NCBI RefSeq assembly: GCF_023073335.1
Contig: NZ_JADPJG010000003.1
Span: 347,789-411,788 of the forward strand
Length of the DNA: 64,000 nt
Origin: Bradyrhizobium sp. 21
GTDB taxonomy: Bacteria; Pseudomonadota; Alphaproteobacteria; Rhizobiales; Xanthobacteraceae
Reading direction: 5' to 3'
Position numbers and translations under genes: made by a program. The notes under the pieces are model-generated. The model was not told where the DNA came from. It did not search any database and worked only from the letters and a program-made list of their open reading frames with translations. Below, piece by piece: positions 1-8,226 of the stretch. The first letter of the stretch is position 1. The number at the start of each line of letters is the position of its first letter.

Positions 1-1
1 G

Positions 2-274
2 CTGATCCAGTTCGAAGGACTGGTCACCGAAATCCTCCCCGACGCGCGCTACCGCGTGCAGCTCGACGCCGGGCACGAAATCGTTGCCTACACCGCCGGC
101 AAGATGAAGAAGAACCGCATCAAGACGCTGGCGGGCGACCGCGTGACAGTGGAGATGTCGCCCTACGACCTCGAAAAGGGCCGGCTGATTTTCCGCCACA
201 AGGACGAACGCCCGAGCGGCATGGGCGGACCCCCGCGTCCAGGGCAGCGCGGTGGCCAGTTCCGCCGCCGCTGA
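2..274 (+). CDS. infA: Translation initiation factor IF-1 (5' end outside window)
   Basis: Ninety C-terminal residues are visible; reading frame 2 is open to the left edge, so the start codon lies outside the window. The S1/OB-fold core of IF-1 is recognisable ([16 protein letters not shown], then [20 protein letters not shown] and [13 protein letters not shown]). IF-1 sits in the ribosomal A site with IF-2 and IF-3 during initiation. The typical family length is about 72 residues; here the core is followed by a Gly/Arg/Pro-rich basic tail of roughly 20 residues ending in FRRR, which the classical enterobacterial protein lacks. It lies upstream of a cold-shock gene, and IF-1 and Csp proteins share the OB fold. 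Confidence 0.93.
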   Translation: MIQFEGLVTEILPDARYRVQLDAGHEIVAYTAGKMKKNRIKTLAGDRVTVEMSPYDLEKGRLIFRHKDERPSGMGGPPRPGQRGGQFRRR

Positions 275-321
275 TCGGGGCTCGGCGCGCCAGCGCGGAC
301 GAAAAATTCTGACCTGTATGC

Positions 322-350
322 TGATCCGCCGTGAACACCACGGCGGATCA
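322..350 (+). other. Perfect 12-bp stem-loop downstream of infA
   Basis: TGATCCGCCGTG (322-333) and CACGGCGGATCA (339-350) are exact reverse complements around a 5-base loop. It lies 48 bp after the infA stop. The bases after it are A-rich on the + strand, so it lacks the U-tract of an intrinsic terminator. It may protect the 3' end of the infA mRNA or act as a processing or termination signal; its role is not settled by sequence. Confidence 0.5.
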
Positions 351-542
351 AAAAATCGCGCGCGTCAGGATTGTTTTGAGGCCCTGTTTCCAATAAAATG
401 AATTAATCGATTTTCGGCCGGACGACATTAGCATCCACCGGTACAGCCGGTTCAGACAAGCTGACGACCCTTCCAAAATTCGATCTAACCTGCCTGCGCG
501 AGCGGGCTTTGACATTGTATTATCTGAGAAGGGACTACCCCC

Positions 543-755
543 ATGAGCATGGGAACCGTGAAGTGGTTTAACGCGACCAAAGGCTTCGGCTTCATTCAGC
601 CCGACGACGGCGGCCAGGACGTGTTCGTCCACATCAGCGCCGTCGAGCGCGCTGGCCTCGGCACGCTGAACGAAGGCCAGAAGATCTCCTACGAGATCGT
701 GGCCGACCGCCGTTCCGGCAAGTCGGCAGCGGACAACCTCCGCTCCGCCGGCTGA
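543..755 (+). CDS. cspA: Cold-shock protein (CspA family)
   Basis: A 70-residue single cold-shock domain that binds single-stranded RNA/DNA. Both nucleic-acid binding motifs are present: RNP1-like KGFGFIQP near residues 14-21 and RNP2-like VFVHIS near residues 28-33. Length matches the family. A GAAGGGA ribosome-binding site precedes the ATG. The 268 bp between the infA stop and this ATG contain no other gene, so a long 5' leader, typical of cold-shock mRNAs, is possible. A strong terminator follows at 803-831. Confidence 0.95.
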   Translation: MSMGTVKWFNATKGFGFIQPDDGGQDVFVHISAVERAGLGTLNEGQKISYEIVADRRSGKSAADNLRSAG

Positions 756-802
756 GCCTACCGCTTACGGCCCCGATCGGCTCGAGCGAACAAGTCAAAA
801 GA

Positions 803-831
803 AAAGGCCGGGCGCATGCCCGGCCTTTTTT
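803..831 (+). terminator. Intrinsic terminator of cspA
   Basis: GGCCGGGC and GCCCGGCC form a GC-rich stem around a short loop, preceded by AAAA and followed by TTTTTT. Since the opposite strand also carries a T-tract after the hairpin, it can serve the convergent pilus genes beginning at 856. Confidence 0.85.
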
Positions 832-855
832 CATTGCAGGACCTGCTCGCAGATT

Positions 856-1488
856 TCAGCAGGACGACGGTACATTGTTGTAAGGAACACAGGTGACCTG
901 GCGCGGCCGCGTGTAGGAGACATCGCTCAGCGTTATGCTCGACTTCAACACGTAGCCCACCGAAGGCTTGTAGGCATAGCTCGCCTCGCTGAGGATGAGG
1001 TAGGTCGACGGAATCAGGAGCGGCGCGGGAATCATCGAGGTGACCTTGTCACCAGCCGTCCGGGCCGAGACCGTCAGCGTCGCCTGCGTCGCGCCGCTCG
1101 CAATGGTGCCGCCCTTGCTCCACTGCACCGTGGCGATGCTGTTGGTGTCGATATAGATCTGGGAGATCGCGCCTTTCACGAGCGAGGCGTCGTAAGGCAT
1201 GATGATCGATATGCTTGCAGTGAACGTGTCCTGCATGTCGGTATCGGCGAGCATCGTCGATTGCGAGGTCAAATCGGACAGAGTCCGTGCAATCATCGTG
1301 ATTTTCCGATCGATTGCCACGGCCGAGGAAAATTCGACAGTGCCGAAGAACATCACCAGCATCAGCGGCACGATCACCGCGAATTCGGTCGCGGCGAGCG
1401 CGCGCTTGTCGGCGACGAAGTCGCGCACGGAGCTACGGGCATTTCTCCAGATATTCACAATCGCCTGCATCGGTCCGCTCGGATCCAT
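856..1488 (-). CDS. TadE/TadG-type pilus assembly protein
   Basis: 210 residues. A basic cytoplasmic N-terminus is followed by the TadE/G signature (RALAATEFAVIVPLMLVMFFGTVEF) with one hydrophobic helix at about residues 30-55; the rest should be periplasmic. Such minor pseudopilins are needed for Flp pilus biogenesis. It lies 5 bp downstream of a second TadE/G protein on the same strand, so the two are probably co-transcribed. No von Willebrand domain, found in long TadG proteins, is present, hence the TadE/G call without a firm symbol. ATG at 1488 is used; a second ATG at 1470 is an alternative. Confidence 0.85.
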   Translation of the reverse strand: MDPSGPMQAIVNIWRNARSSVRDFVADKRALAATEFAVIVPLMLVMFFGTVEFSSAVAIDRKITMIARTLSDLTSQSTMLADTDMQDTFTASISIIMPYDASLVKGAISQIYIDTNSIATVQWSKGGTIASGATQATLTVSARTAGDKVTSMIPAPLLIPSTYLILSEASYAYKPSVGYVLKSSITLSDVSYTRPRQVTCVPYNNVPSSC

Positions 1489-1493
1489 CTGTC

Positions 1494-2066
1494 TCAGAAG
1501 GGTTCATTCTTGAAGGCCGCGGTCGCCACCAGCAGCCGCTTGTTGCTGCACCCCATGTTGAAGCCGAGGCCGGTGACGAAGAGCGGCCACTGATAGAACA
1601 GCCGCACCACGACGACCTGGCCGGCGGTCCCGGCACCGTACTGTACGCCGGTTGGGTTGAAGCTGCAGGAATCGCCGTAGTTGACGAGGCTTAGCGCTCC
1701 GAAGGAGTTCGTGCTCACGACGTCGACGTAGAGCTTGCTGCAATCAAAGAGCGCCGGGATCTGGCTACAGACGTAAGTCTTGAACGTCGCTTGCGAGCAG
1801 GGCGTGCTCACACCAGACACCGCGCAGGCGGTCACCGAACCGGATTGCGCCTGCCCGGTCAGCAACACGCGCGCGGAATTCTGGGTGATGGTCTCGAGCA
1901 CCTGGCTCGCGAAGAACATCAGCGCCGTCTCGATGATGGCGAACAGCAGCCCGAAGAAGATCGGTGCGACCAGCGCGAATTCGACGGCCGCGGAGCCGCG
2001 GCGGCTGCCGCGAAACCGGCGTAGCGCGGCGAGGAGCGTGAACCTCTTAGGTGCAGGCGATGGCAT
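1494..2066 (-). CDS. TadE/TadG-type pilus assembly protein
   Basis: 190 residues with the N-terminal TadE motif RRGSAAVEFALVAPIFFGLLF (about residues 24-44), a single membrane helix and a periplasmic C-terminal part. The latter has several cysteines (for example VTACAV, TPCSQ, YVCSQ, FDCSK, GDSCSF, NMGCS), which suggests disulfides. Pseudopilins of this class are processed by the TadV/CpaA-type peptidase. First gene of the pair reading 2066 to 856. The ATG at 2066 follows GGGGAA; a TTG one codon upstream is possible. Confidence 0.85.
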   Translation of the reverse strand: MPSPAPKRFTLLAALRRFRGSRRGSAAVEFALVAPIFFGLLFAIIETALMFFASQVLETITQNSARVLLTGQAQSGSVTACAVSGVSTPCSQATFKTYVCSQIPALFDCSKLYVDVVSTNSFGALSLVNYGDSCSFNPTGVQYGAGTAGQVVVVRLFYQWPLFVTGLGFNMGCSNKRLLVATAAFKNEPF

Positions 2067-2292
2067 CAAATTCCCCAGCAGAGGCGATCATCTGCCCCAT
2101 TCAGTAGCGGAAACTGATTGTTTAAGTGTTTCAAGCGATCCGCACCCGACGGCCCGCACCGTTAAGGGTGCGCTAACCACGAACGTCCCGAGGCACGACG
2201 AGAAGAACTCAGCCCGCGCACGCGCGGCTGCCGGAGCGGGACCAGACGGTCCTTCCCGGGCAGACCCGCCATTGGTTTGCCAGTTGGTCTTG

Positions 2293-2790
2293 TTAGTTGG
2301 TTTTGGCGCCTGCGCCGGCACTGCCGCTGGCCGTGCTGCTCAGCGAACCGGCCTGGTTCATCGTGTTGTTGAAGTAGGCATCGCTGTCGCCGAGCGTCAC
2401 GCGGCGCTGGCAAAGCGGCGCGCAGCTATAGGACTCGCGCTCGATCCCGCGATAGACGGTGACGAGCCGGTCGCTCGGACCTTCGACCTGGATCTGGCGG
2501 TCGACCAGGATCTCGCCGCCCCGGTCGAGCGCGATGAAATTGGTGGCGCCATAGCCTTTTCCGGTCACGACGATCATGCCGCCGGGCTGGAGCGTGACGT
2601 CGGCGATCATGGGATTGCCGACCACGATGGTCGCCACCTTGCCGGGCAGGCGCACCAGCTTGGCCTGATCGACATTGACGGCGATGGTATCGGCAGTCGG
2701 CTCGGCAAGGCCGGCGGCCGGCGATGCCAGCACCGCGGCCGCAACGAGAAGACAGACGCGCGCATGGCCGCGCAGCACTTGTTTACGCAT
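2293..2790 (-). CDS. Stand-alone CpaC N-domain-like pilus assembly protein
   Basis: 165 residues with a Sec signal peptide (hydrophobic stretch about residues 11-30, AGLAEP cleavage region). The rest resembles the N-terminal pilus-assembly domain of the secretin CpaC: VNVDQAKLVRLPGKVATIVVGNPMIADV parallels SIVIDLPRDIKDVLVADPKIANAV of CpaC encoded at 5981. The secretin pore domain is absent, so it cannot form a channel. It is probably periplasmic and may associate with the secretin. The C-terminus has a Cys pair (SCAPLC) and a Ser/Gly/Ala-rich tail. It points the same way as the two TadE/G genes, with 226 bp between. Confidence 0.8.
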   Translation of the reverse strand: MRKQVLRGHARVCLLVAAAVLASPAAGLAEPTADTIAVNVDQAKLVRLPGKVATIVVGNPMIADVTLQPGGMIVVTGKGYGATNFIALDRGGEILVDRQIQVEGPSDRLVTVYRGIERESYSCAPLCQRRVTLGDSDAYFNNTMNQAGSLSSTASGSAGAGAKTN

Positions 2791-2943
2791 ACTCTTACCC
2801 CCGGGACGTCACAAACCGGCAGAAGCGATCAGATACAGCCGAGCCGGTGCCCGACCCCGCTAACCTGCCCTCAATTCGTGAACGTTCCGCAAATTCGCCG
2901 ACTATTGTTTGAACGGACTGGCGTTTTGCGGCCTTCGAGGACC

Positions 2944-3771
2944 TTAGCGGCGGAACGGATAGGCAAGCTGCCCTCCGATCTCCTTCGGCATGGTGGCTTC
3001 GTCCTTGCCGTAGTCCTGCGGTAGTTCTCCCTCGGGCATGCGGAAGGTACCGAACAGCACGTCCCAGATCGGGAACGTGCCGGCAAAATTGGTGTCGCCG
3101 CCCTCTGCGAGCGAGGTGTGGTGCCAGCGGTGGAACACCGGCGTCGCCAGCAAATATCTGAACGGCCCGAAGGTCCAGTTCAGGTTGGCGTGCACGAAGG
3201 CCGAATGGAAGGTGGTGAACGGGCCGAGCCAGATCATGACGTTCGGCGAAATGCCGGCCATCAGCAGCACGACGTCGACCGCGATCGTGCCGAGCACGAG
3301 ATTGACGGGATGAAAGCGGGCCGCCGAGATCCAGCTTATCTCCTCCGAGGAGTGATGGATCGCGTGGTACTTCCAGAAGCCGCCACCATGGAACAGCCGG
3401 TGCAGCCAGTACAGCATGAAATCGGACAGGACCAGGAACAGTACGGCCTGGACCCAGAGCGGCAATAGCGACAGCGGACCGTGGCCATTGTCGTAGAAGG
3501 CGATGAGCTCGTCGGCATCATGGATGTTGAAGAGGAGGCTCGCGCCAACGATCATAAGTCCGATCCGCATGATGCGCGCGAACACCGGAACGAAGAACCA
3601 ATAGCAGATGTCGGTGACGATCTCCCGCTTGCGCCACCACGGCACGCCGGCATTGCAGGCCCAGAAATGCTCGAGCGCAGTGAAGACCACCGCGAGCGCG
3701 AAGGTCGTGGGAACCACCTTCGCGATGGTCTCGCCGAGCATCAGGGCGACTTCCATGGGCAGGCTCGACAT
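2944..3771 (-). CDS. Sterol desaturase / fatty acid hydroxylase family membrane protein
   Basis: 275 residues, four or more membrane segments. The di-iron histidine clusters of the fatty acid hydroxylase superfamily are complete: HRLFH (124-128), HAIHH (136-140), a central FHSAFVH (189-194) and HRWHH (214-218). Enzymes of this family use O2 to hydroxylate or desaturate lipids such as sterols, hopanoid-like lipids or fatty acids; the substrate cannot be told from sequence. It interrupts the pilus locus without an evident link to it. ATG at 3771. Confidence 0.85.
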   Translation of the reverse strand: MSSLPMEVALMLGETIAKVVPTTFALAVVFTALEHFWACNAGVPWWRKREIVTDICYWFFVPVFARIMRIGLMIVGASLLFNIHDADELIAFYDNGHGPLSLLPLWVQAVLFLVLSDFMLYWLHRLFHGGGFWKYHAIHHSSEEISWISAARFHPVNLVLGTIAVDVVLLMAGISPNVMIWLGPFTTFHSAFVHANLNWTFGPFRYLLATPVFHRWHHTSLAEGGDTNFAGTFPIWDVLFGTFRMPEGELPQDYGKDEATMPKEIGGQLAYPFRR

Positions 3772-4031
3772 CGTCGCCTCTCTTGCGAATTTCGGGTCCC
3801 GCCTAGGCCTACTCCGCTAAATTTAAGGGACGGTGAAGCCGGCACTGTGCTTGCAGCACATCCGGAACCGGAGTGAATCGCGGATGCCGCCTTAAGGCGA
3901 AATTCACTCTGGCCAGCGCGAAGCGGGTTTGCCCGGTCGAGTTAACTCTCCCGAAAGAGCTCGGCTCTCATGGTCATTGCGTCAAGCACAGCGCCGAACG
4001 AGGCGATCCCACCCCAGATGGAGTTTTGTTC

Positions 4032-4196
4032 ATGAAGAACCTGATTGCGCGTTTCGCGAAGGATGAATCCGGCGCCACCGCCATTGAATACGGCCTGATC
4101 GCCGCCGGCATCGCGCTGGCGATCATCACCGTCGTCAACCAGCTCGGCGGCACGCTGAACACCAAGTTCACCTCGATCCAGACCAGCCTCAAGTAA
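4032..4196 (+). CDS. flp: Flp-type major pilin
   Basis: 54 residues. A short basic leader ends in Gly14, then the Flp motif ATAIEYGLIAAGIALAII with Glu and Tyr at +5 and +6 of the mature protein; this is the prepilin peptidase cleavage signature of Flp pilins. The hydrophobic stretch assembles the pilus. GATGGAG precedes the ATG. It is the only pilin gene seen in the locus and has its own terminator immediately after it, which fits much higher pilin expression than that of the assembly genes. Confidence 0.95.
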   Translation: MKNLIARFAKDESGATAIEYGLIAAGIALAIITVVNQLGGTLNTKFTSIQTSLK

Positions 4197-4214
4197 GGCC
4201 GGTCGAACGACGGC

Positions 4215-4247
4215 AAAAGCCCCGGACCTCCGGGGCCTTTGTTTTTT
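4215..4247 (+). terminator. Intrinsic terminator of flp
   Basis: GCCCCGG (4219-4225) pairs with CCGGGGC (4230-4236) around a 4-base loop, followed by TTTGTTTTTT. It separates the pilin mRNA from the cpa operon. Confidence 0.85.
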
Positions 4248-4264
4248 GAAGACGGCGAGTTCCG

Positions 4265-4411
4265 GTGGCGTTGCGCAAGTACAGAACCGATGCCGCAGTC
4301 GCGGCGGACGACGTGGAGGCGGCGCAGGCCAGCTCGCCGGCGTATTGGGTCTGCCTTGCGCTCCTGCTTGCGACGGCCGCGCTCGCAGCACGCATTGCCA
4401 GCCTCTGGTAA
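4265..4411 (+). CDS. Possible 48-residue single-pass membrane protein
   Basis: A GTG-started frame of 48 codons (alternative TTG at 4271) between flp and cpaA. The first part is polar and Ala/Asp-rich (KYRTDAAVAADDVEAA). A clean hydrophobic helix follows, YWVCLALLLATAALAARI, ending in SLW just before TAA. The composition looks like a real membrane protein, and gapped pilus loci often hold tiny accessory genes such as tadV. It lacks a recognisable prepilin or peptidase motif. It begins right after the flp terminator; the ribosome-binding site (GAAGACGGCGAG) is weak. Function unknown. Confidence 0.4.
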   Translation: MALRKYRTDAAVAADDVEAAQASSPAYWVCLALLLATAALAARIASLW

Positions 4412-4534
4412 TCACGCTTTCGGCGGTTCCGCCTCTCTCGAGGCCGCTGCCGCCGTTGTCGGTTTGTTTAGCACTGCCGGCTAGCATCCGGCGACGCCAG
4501 CTCCGCGGCAAATCCAGGCCTCAAGACGCAACCC

Positions 4535-5059
4535 ATGATCCTTGACCTTGCGCGCCTTCTGCTCTTCCCGGCCCTGATGGCGTTTGCCGCCGCGAGCGAT
4601 CTCTTCACGATGACGATTTCGAATCGCGTCTCGCTGGCGCTGGTCGCGGGTTTCTTCGCGCTCGCTGTCGCCGGTGGCATGGCACCTTACGAGATGCTGA
4701 GCCATGTCGGCGCCGGCGCGCTGGTCCTGGTCGTGGCCTTTGCCTGCTTCGCAATGGGCTGGATGGGCGGCGGCGACGCCAAGGTCGCGGCTTCGGTCGC
4801 GCTCTGGTTCGGCTTCGCGCAATTGATGAATTTCCTGCTCTACGCTTCGCTGTTCGGCGGAGCGCTGACGCTGCTCCTGCTCCAGTTCCGGCAATGGCCG
4901 TTGCCATACGGGCTGGCTGGCCAGGCCTGGCTGGCACGGCTGCACGACAAGGAGAGCGGTATCCCGTACGGCATCGCGCTCACGATCGGCGCACTGATGG
5001 TCTATCCGGAGACCGAATGGGTGAAGGCGATCGACCTCGCCCACCTCGCACTGCGCTGA
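4535..5059 (+). CDS. cpaA: Prepilin peptidase CpaA/TadV (A24 aspartic protease)
   Basis: 174 residues with about six membrane helices. The two catalytic aspartates of A24 peptidases are in place: Asp22 in ASDLFTMTISN and Asp81 in GGGDAK. As in other Flp systems, it lacks the N-methyltransferase domain of PilD. It cleaves the leader of Flp pilin and of the TadE/G pseudopilins at the inner membrane. It precedes cpaB by about 130 bp. Confidence 0.93.
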   Translation: MILDLARLLLFPALMAFAAASDLFTMTISNRVSLALVAGFFALAVAGGMAPYEMLSHVGAGALVLVVAFACFAMGWMGGGDAKVAASVALWFGFAQLMNFLLYASLFGGALTLLLLQFRQWPLPYGLAGQAWLARLHDKESGIPYGIALTIGALMVYPETEWVKAIDLAHLALR

Positions 5060-5186
5060 ACGCACGGGGTAAACCCGGCGTTAAGGCGATTTAGATACGC
5101 CTCATTAACCATGCTTTGACGAATAGCTGGTCAACTGCCGATTACGGCGGCGGCAGCGTCGCGGCGTTTTGTGGAAAGTGAAGCGT

Positions 5187-5984
5187 ATGAATAGGGCACG
5201 CATAGTCGTCCTGACGGCCGCCATCTGCGCCGGCGGCGTCGCCGCGTACCTGGCGAGCGGATCGGACTCTGCGCCGCCTCCGGCGGCTCCGGTCGCGCAG
5301 CTTCCGACCGTCGACGTCCTGGTCGCTAAGAACGATATCGGCCTCGGCCAGACCGTGAAACCGGAAGACGTGCAATGGCAGACCTGGCCGTCTGCCACCG
5401 CCAGCGCCACTTTCATCCGCCGCAACGAGCGCCCCGAGGGCGTGACCCAGGTCACCGGCTCGATCGCGCGCGCCCCCTTCATCCAGGGGGAGCCGATGCG
5501 CGACCAGAAGCTGGTCAAGGCCGAAGGCTCCGGCTTTATGGCGGCGATCCTGCCGACCGGCATGCGGGCGATCTCGACCGAAATCTCGCCGGAGACCGGC
5601 GCAGGCGGGTTCATCCTGCCCAACGACCGCGTCGACGTGCTTCTGACGCGCCGCCTCAAGAACCCCGACCAGAGTCCCGGCGCCCAGGACATCGTCACGT
5701 CCGAGATCATCCTGGCCAATATTCGCGTCCTGGCCATCGATCAGGCGCCGAGGGAGAAGGACGGCCAGAACGCGGTGGTCGGCAAGACCGTCACCCTCGA
5801 GCTCAATCCCGGGCAGACCGCGACGCTCTCCGCCGCGCGCCAGAGTGGCACGCTGTCGCTGGCGCTGCGCAGCATAGTCGATGTCAAGCTGAGCGAGATC
5901 ACGCTCGATGAATCCGCGCAGAAGCGCGACGGTGTCTCGATCATTCGCTACGGCATCCCAAGCTCGACGGCGAAGCCACGATGA
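5187..5984 (+). CDS. cpaB: Flp pilus assembly protein CpaB (RcpC)
   Basis: 265 residues. An N-terminal membrane anchor or signal (about residues 1-25) is followed by an Ala/Pro-rich linker and a SAF domain (PTVDVLVAKNDIGLGQTV onward, about residues 40-105). The RcpC/CpaB core follows to the end. CpaB is periplasmic and works with the secretin. The ATG at 5187 follows GGAAAGTGAAG; a TTG at 5169 would add six residues. The stop overlaps the cpaC start by 4 bp (ATGA), indicating translational coupling. Confidence 0.93.
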   Translation: MNRARIVVLTAAICAGGVAAYLASGSDSAPPPAAPVAQLPTVDVLVAKNDIGLGQTVKPEDVQWQTWPSATASATFIRRNERPEGVTQVTGSIARAPFIQGEPMRDQKLVKAEGSGFMAAILPTGMRAISTEISPETGAGGFILPNDRVDVLLTRRLKNPDQSPGAQDIVTSEIILANIRVLAIDQAPREKDGQNAVVGKTVTLELNPGQTATLSAARQSGTLSLALRSIVDVKLSEITLDESAQKRDGVSIIRYGIPSSTAKPR

Positions 5985-7471
5985 GGACTGACGATATGAA
6001 ATGCAGGGCGGAGTTGACGACGATGCGAACCTCGATGGTCCGCGCCCTGTCGTTTTCGGCTGCCGTCGCGCTCGCGCTCAACCCGGTGCTGACACCCGTG
6101 GTCGCCGCCGACTATCGCCCTGTGGCGCAGGCCGCGGCCGACGGTCAGATGAACGCGCGCTTTCTCTCGCTCGGCGTCGGCAAGTCCATCGTCATCGACC
6201 TTCCGCGCGATATCAAGGACGTGCTGGTCGCTGATCCCAAGATCGCCAATGCGGTCGTCCGCTCGGCTCAGCGCGCCTACATCATCGGCGCCACGGTCGG
6301 CCAGACCAACATCGTGTTCTTCGATTCCGCCGGTCAGCAGATCGCGGCCTATGACATCGCGGTCAAGCGCGACCTCAACGGCGCGCGGGCCGCTCTGAAG
6401 CAAATCCTCCCCAATTCAGACATCCAGATCGACGGGCTGGGCGACGGCATCATCCTGACCGGCACGGCCGCCAACCCGGCCGAAGCCCAGCAGGCCAACG
6501 ATCTCGCCTCGCGCCTCGCCGGCAGCTCCGACAAGGTCGTGAACTCGATCGTGGTCCGCGGCCGCGACCAGGTCATGCTCAAGGTGACGGTCGCCGAAGT
6601 CGCGCGCAGCATCGTCAAGCAGCTCGGCATCGACCTCACCGCCAACCTCAACTACGGCACCTCGGTCGTCAGCTTCAGCAATTCCAATCCGTTCACGGCT
6701 CTCGGCCGCAACCTCGTCGACGGCAACAACCTGACGACGAAATTCGGCGCGACCCCGTCGGTGCAGGCCACCCTGCGTGCGATGGAAACCGCGGGCGTGA
6801 TCCGCACGCTGGCCGAGCCGAACCTGACCGCGATCTCCGGTGAATCGGCAACGTTCATAGCCGGCGGCGAATTCCCGGTGCCCGCGGGCTATGCTTGCGA
6901 CCCCACCACGCACGTCTGTACCACCCAGATCAGCTTCAAGAAGTTCGGCATCTCGCTCAACTTCACCCCCGTCGTCCTGACCGAGGGCAAGATCAGCCTG
7001 CGGGTGATGACCGAGGTCTCGGAGCTCTCAAACGAAAATGCGATCACGCTGTCCCAGGCCGTGACCTCGACTTCGGTGAACTCGCTGACGGTGCCCTCGA
7101 TCAAGACCCGCCGCGCCGAGACGTCGCTGGAAATTCCCTCCGGCGGCGCGATGGCGATGGCCGGCCTGATCCAGCAGCAGACCAAGCAGGCGGTCAGCGG
7201 ACTGCCGGGCCTGATGCAGCTCCCGATTCTCGGCACGCTGTTCCGCAGCCGCGACTTCGTCAACAACACGACCGAGCTGGTCGTGATCGTAACGCCCTAT
7301 ATCGTTCGGGCCGTTGCGCAAAAGGACCTCTCGCGGCCGGATGATGGCTTCTCCGCGCCTGCGGATCCGCAGGCCGAGCTGCTCGGCAACATCAACCGCA
7401 TCTACGGTGTGCCCGGCCGGACCGAACCGGCCAAGAACTACCGCGGCACCTACGGCTTCATCACCGACTGA
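5981..7471 (+). CDS. cpaC: Pilus outer-membrane secretin CpaC (RcpA)
   Basis: 496 residues. Order: Sec signal (about residues 15-43), N-terminal pilus-assembly domain (SLGVGKSIVIDLP, about 60-130), BON-like segment (about 130-185), then the secretin domain (about 250-450) with the conserved VRTLAEP-type motif (GVIRTLAEPNLTA) and TELVVIVTPYIV near the end. It forms the outer-membrane pore for the Flp pilus. Two cysteines (YACDPTTHVC) near residues 305-312 could form a loop disulfide. The first ATG overlaps the cpaB stop; the in-frame ATGs at 5996 and 6026 are alternatives. Confidence 0.95.
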   Translation: MRTDDMKCRAELTTMRTSMVRALSFSAAVALALNPVLTPVVAADYRPVAQAAADGQMNARFLSLGVGKSIVIDLPRDIKDVLVADPKIANAVVRSAQRAYIIGATVGQTNIVFFDSAGQQIAAYDIAVKRDLNGARAALKQILPNSDIQIDGLGDGIILTGTAANPAEAQQANDLASRLAGSSDKVVNSIVVRGRDQVMLKVTVAEVARSIVKQLGIDLTANLNYGTSVVSFSNSNPFTALGRNLVDGNNLTTKFGATPSVQATLRAMETAGVIRTLAEPNLTAISGESATFIAGGEFPVPAGYACDPTTHVCTTQISFKKFGISLNFTPVVLTEGKISLRVMTEVSELSNENAITLSQAVTSTSVNSLTVPSIKTRRAETSLEIPSGGAMAMAGLIQQQTKQAVSGLPGLMQLPILGTLFRSRDFVNNTTELVVIVTPYIVRAVAQKDLSRPDDGFSAPADPQAELLGNINRIYGVPGRTEPAKNYRGTYGFITD

Positions 7472-7488
7472 GGCGGAACGGGGACTTC

Positions 7489-8226
7489 ATGAAGATCACA
7501 AGACCACCCCAGATTCGCAGACGCGCCATCCGCCTCGGTGGCGCGCTCGTCGGCATGGCGCTCGCCCTTGGCGGCTGCCAGCACGACGAAGCGGCGACGG
7601 CCTCGATTCCCGACGACTACAAGCAGCGCCATCCGATCGCGATCGAGGAGCAGAACCGCTCCATCGTCGTCTTCGTCGGCCATGCCCGCGGCGGATTGAC
7701 CGCCGCCCAGCGCGCCGACGTGATGGGCGTTGCATCGGCCTGGCTGCACGAAGGCACCGGGGCGATCCGGATCGACGTGCCGTCCGGCACGCCCAATGCG
7801 CGTCCGGTCGCGGACACGATGCGTGAAATCCAGGCGATGCTGTCGGCGGCGGGCGTTCCGCCGCGCGGCGTCAGCGCGCGCACTTATCAGCCGGAAGACA
7901 AGCGCTTCCTGCCGCCGATCCGGCTCACCTATTCCAAGATCGCCGCGGTCGCGGGTCCCTGCGGTCTGTGGCCCGAGGACATCGGCCCTTCGATGAAGAA
8001 CAAGAGCTGGTTCGAGAACAAGGACTATTACAATTACGGCTGCGCTTATCAGCGCAACCTCGCGGCGATGGTCGACAATCCGTCGGATCTCGAGCAGCCG
8101 CGGCCCGAAACGCCGGTCTACACGGCGCGGCGCACCGCCGCATTCGAGAAGTATCGTAAGGGAATGTCGACGGGGATCACCTATCCTGAGGCCGACAGGG
8201 CCAAACTCAGCGACACCGGCAGATGA
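7489..8226 (+). CDS. cpaD: Pilus assembly lipoprotein CpaD
   Basis: 245 residues with a lipoprotein signal ending in the lipobox LGGC (Cys about residue 27). The remainder matches CpaD: VFVGHARGGLTAAQRADV resembles the OmpA-like phosphate-binding-type stretch found in this family, and the C-terminal half carries the NYGCAYQRNLAAMVDNPSDL signature. CpaD is thought to act as pilotin or partner of the secretin at the outer membrane. GAACGGGG lies upstream of the ATG. The stop overlaps cpaE by 4 bp. Confidence 0.93.
   Translation: MKITRPPQIRRRAIRLGGALVGMALALGGCQHDEAATASIPDDYKQRHPIAIEEQNRSIVVFVGHARGGLTAAQRADVMGVASAWLHEGTGAIRIDVPSGTPNARPVADTMREIQAMLSAAGVPPRGVSARTYQPEDKRFLPPIRLTYSKIAAVAGPCGLWPEDIGPSMKNKSWFENKDYYNYGCAYQRNLAAMVDNPSDLEQPRPETPVYTARRTAAFEKYRKGMSTGITYPEADRAKLSDTGR

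Noticed and set aside
3873..4031. N-terminal extension of the Flp pilin frame
   Set aside because: The extension would destroy the prepilin leader; the ATG at 4032 has a ribosome-binding site and gives the exact Flp layout.
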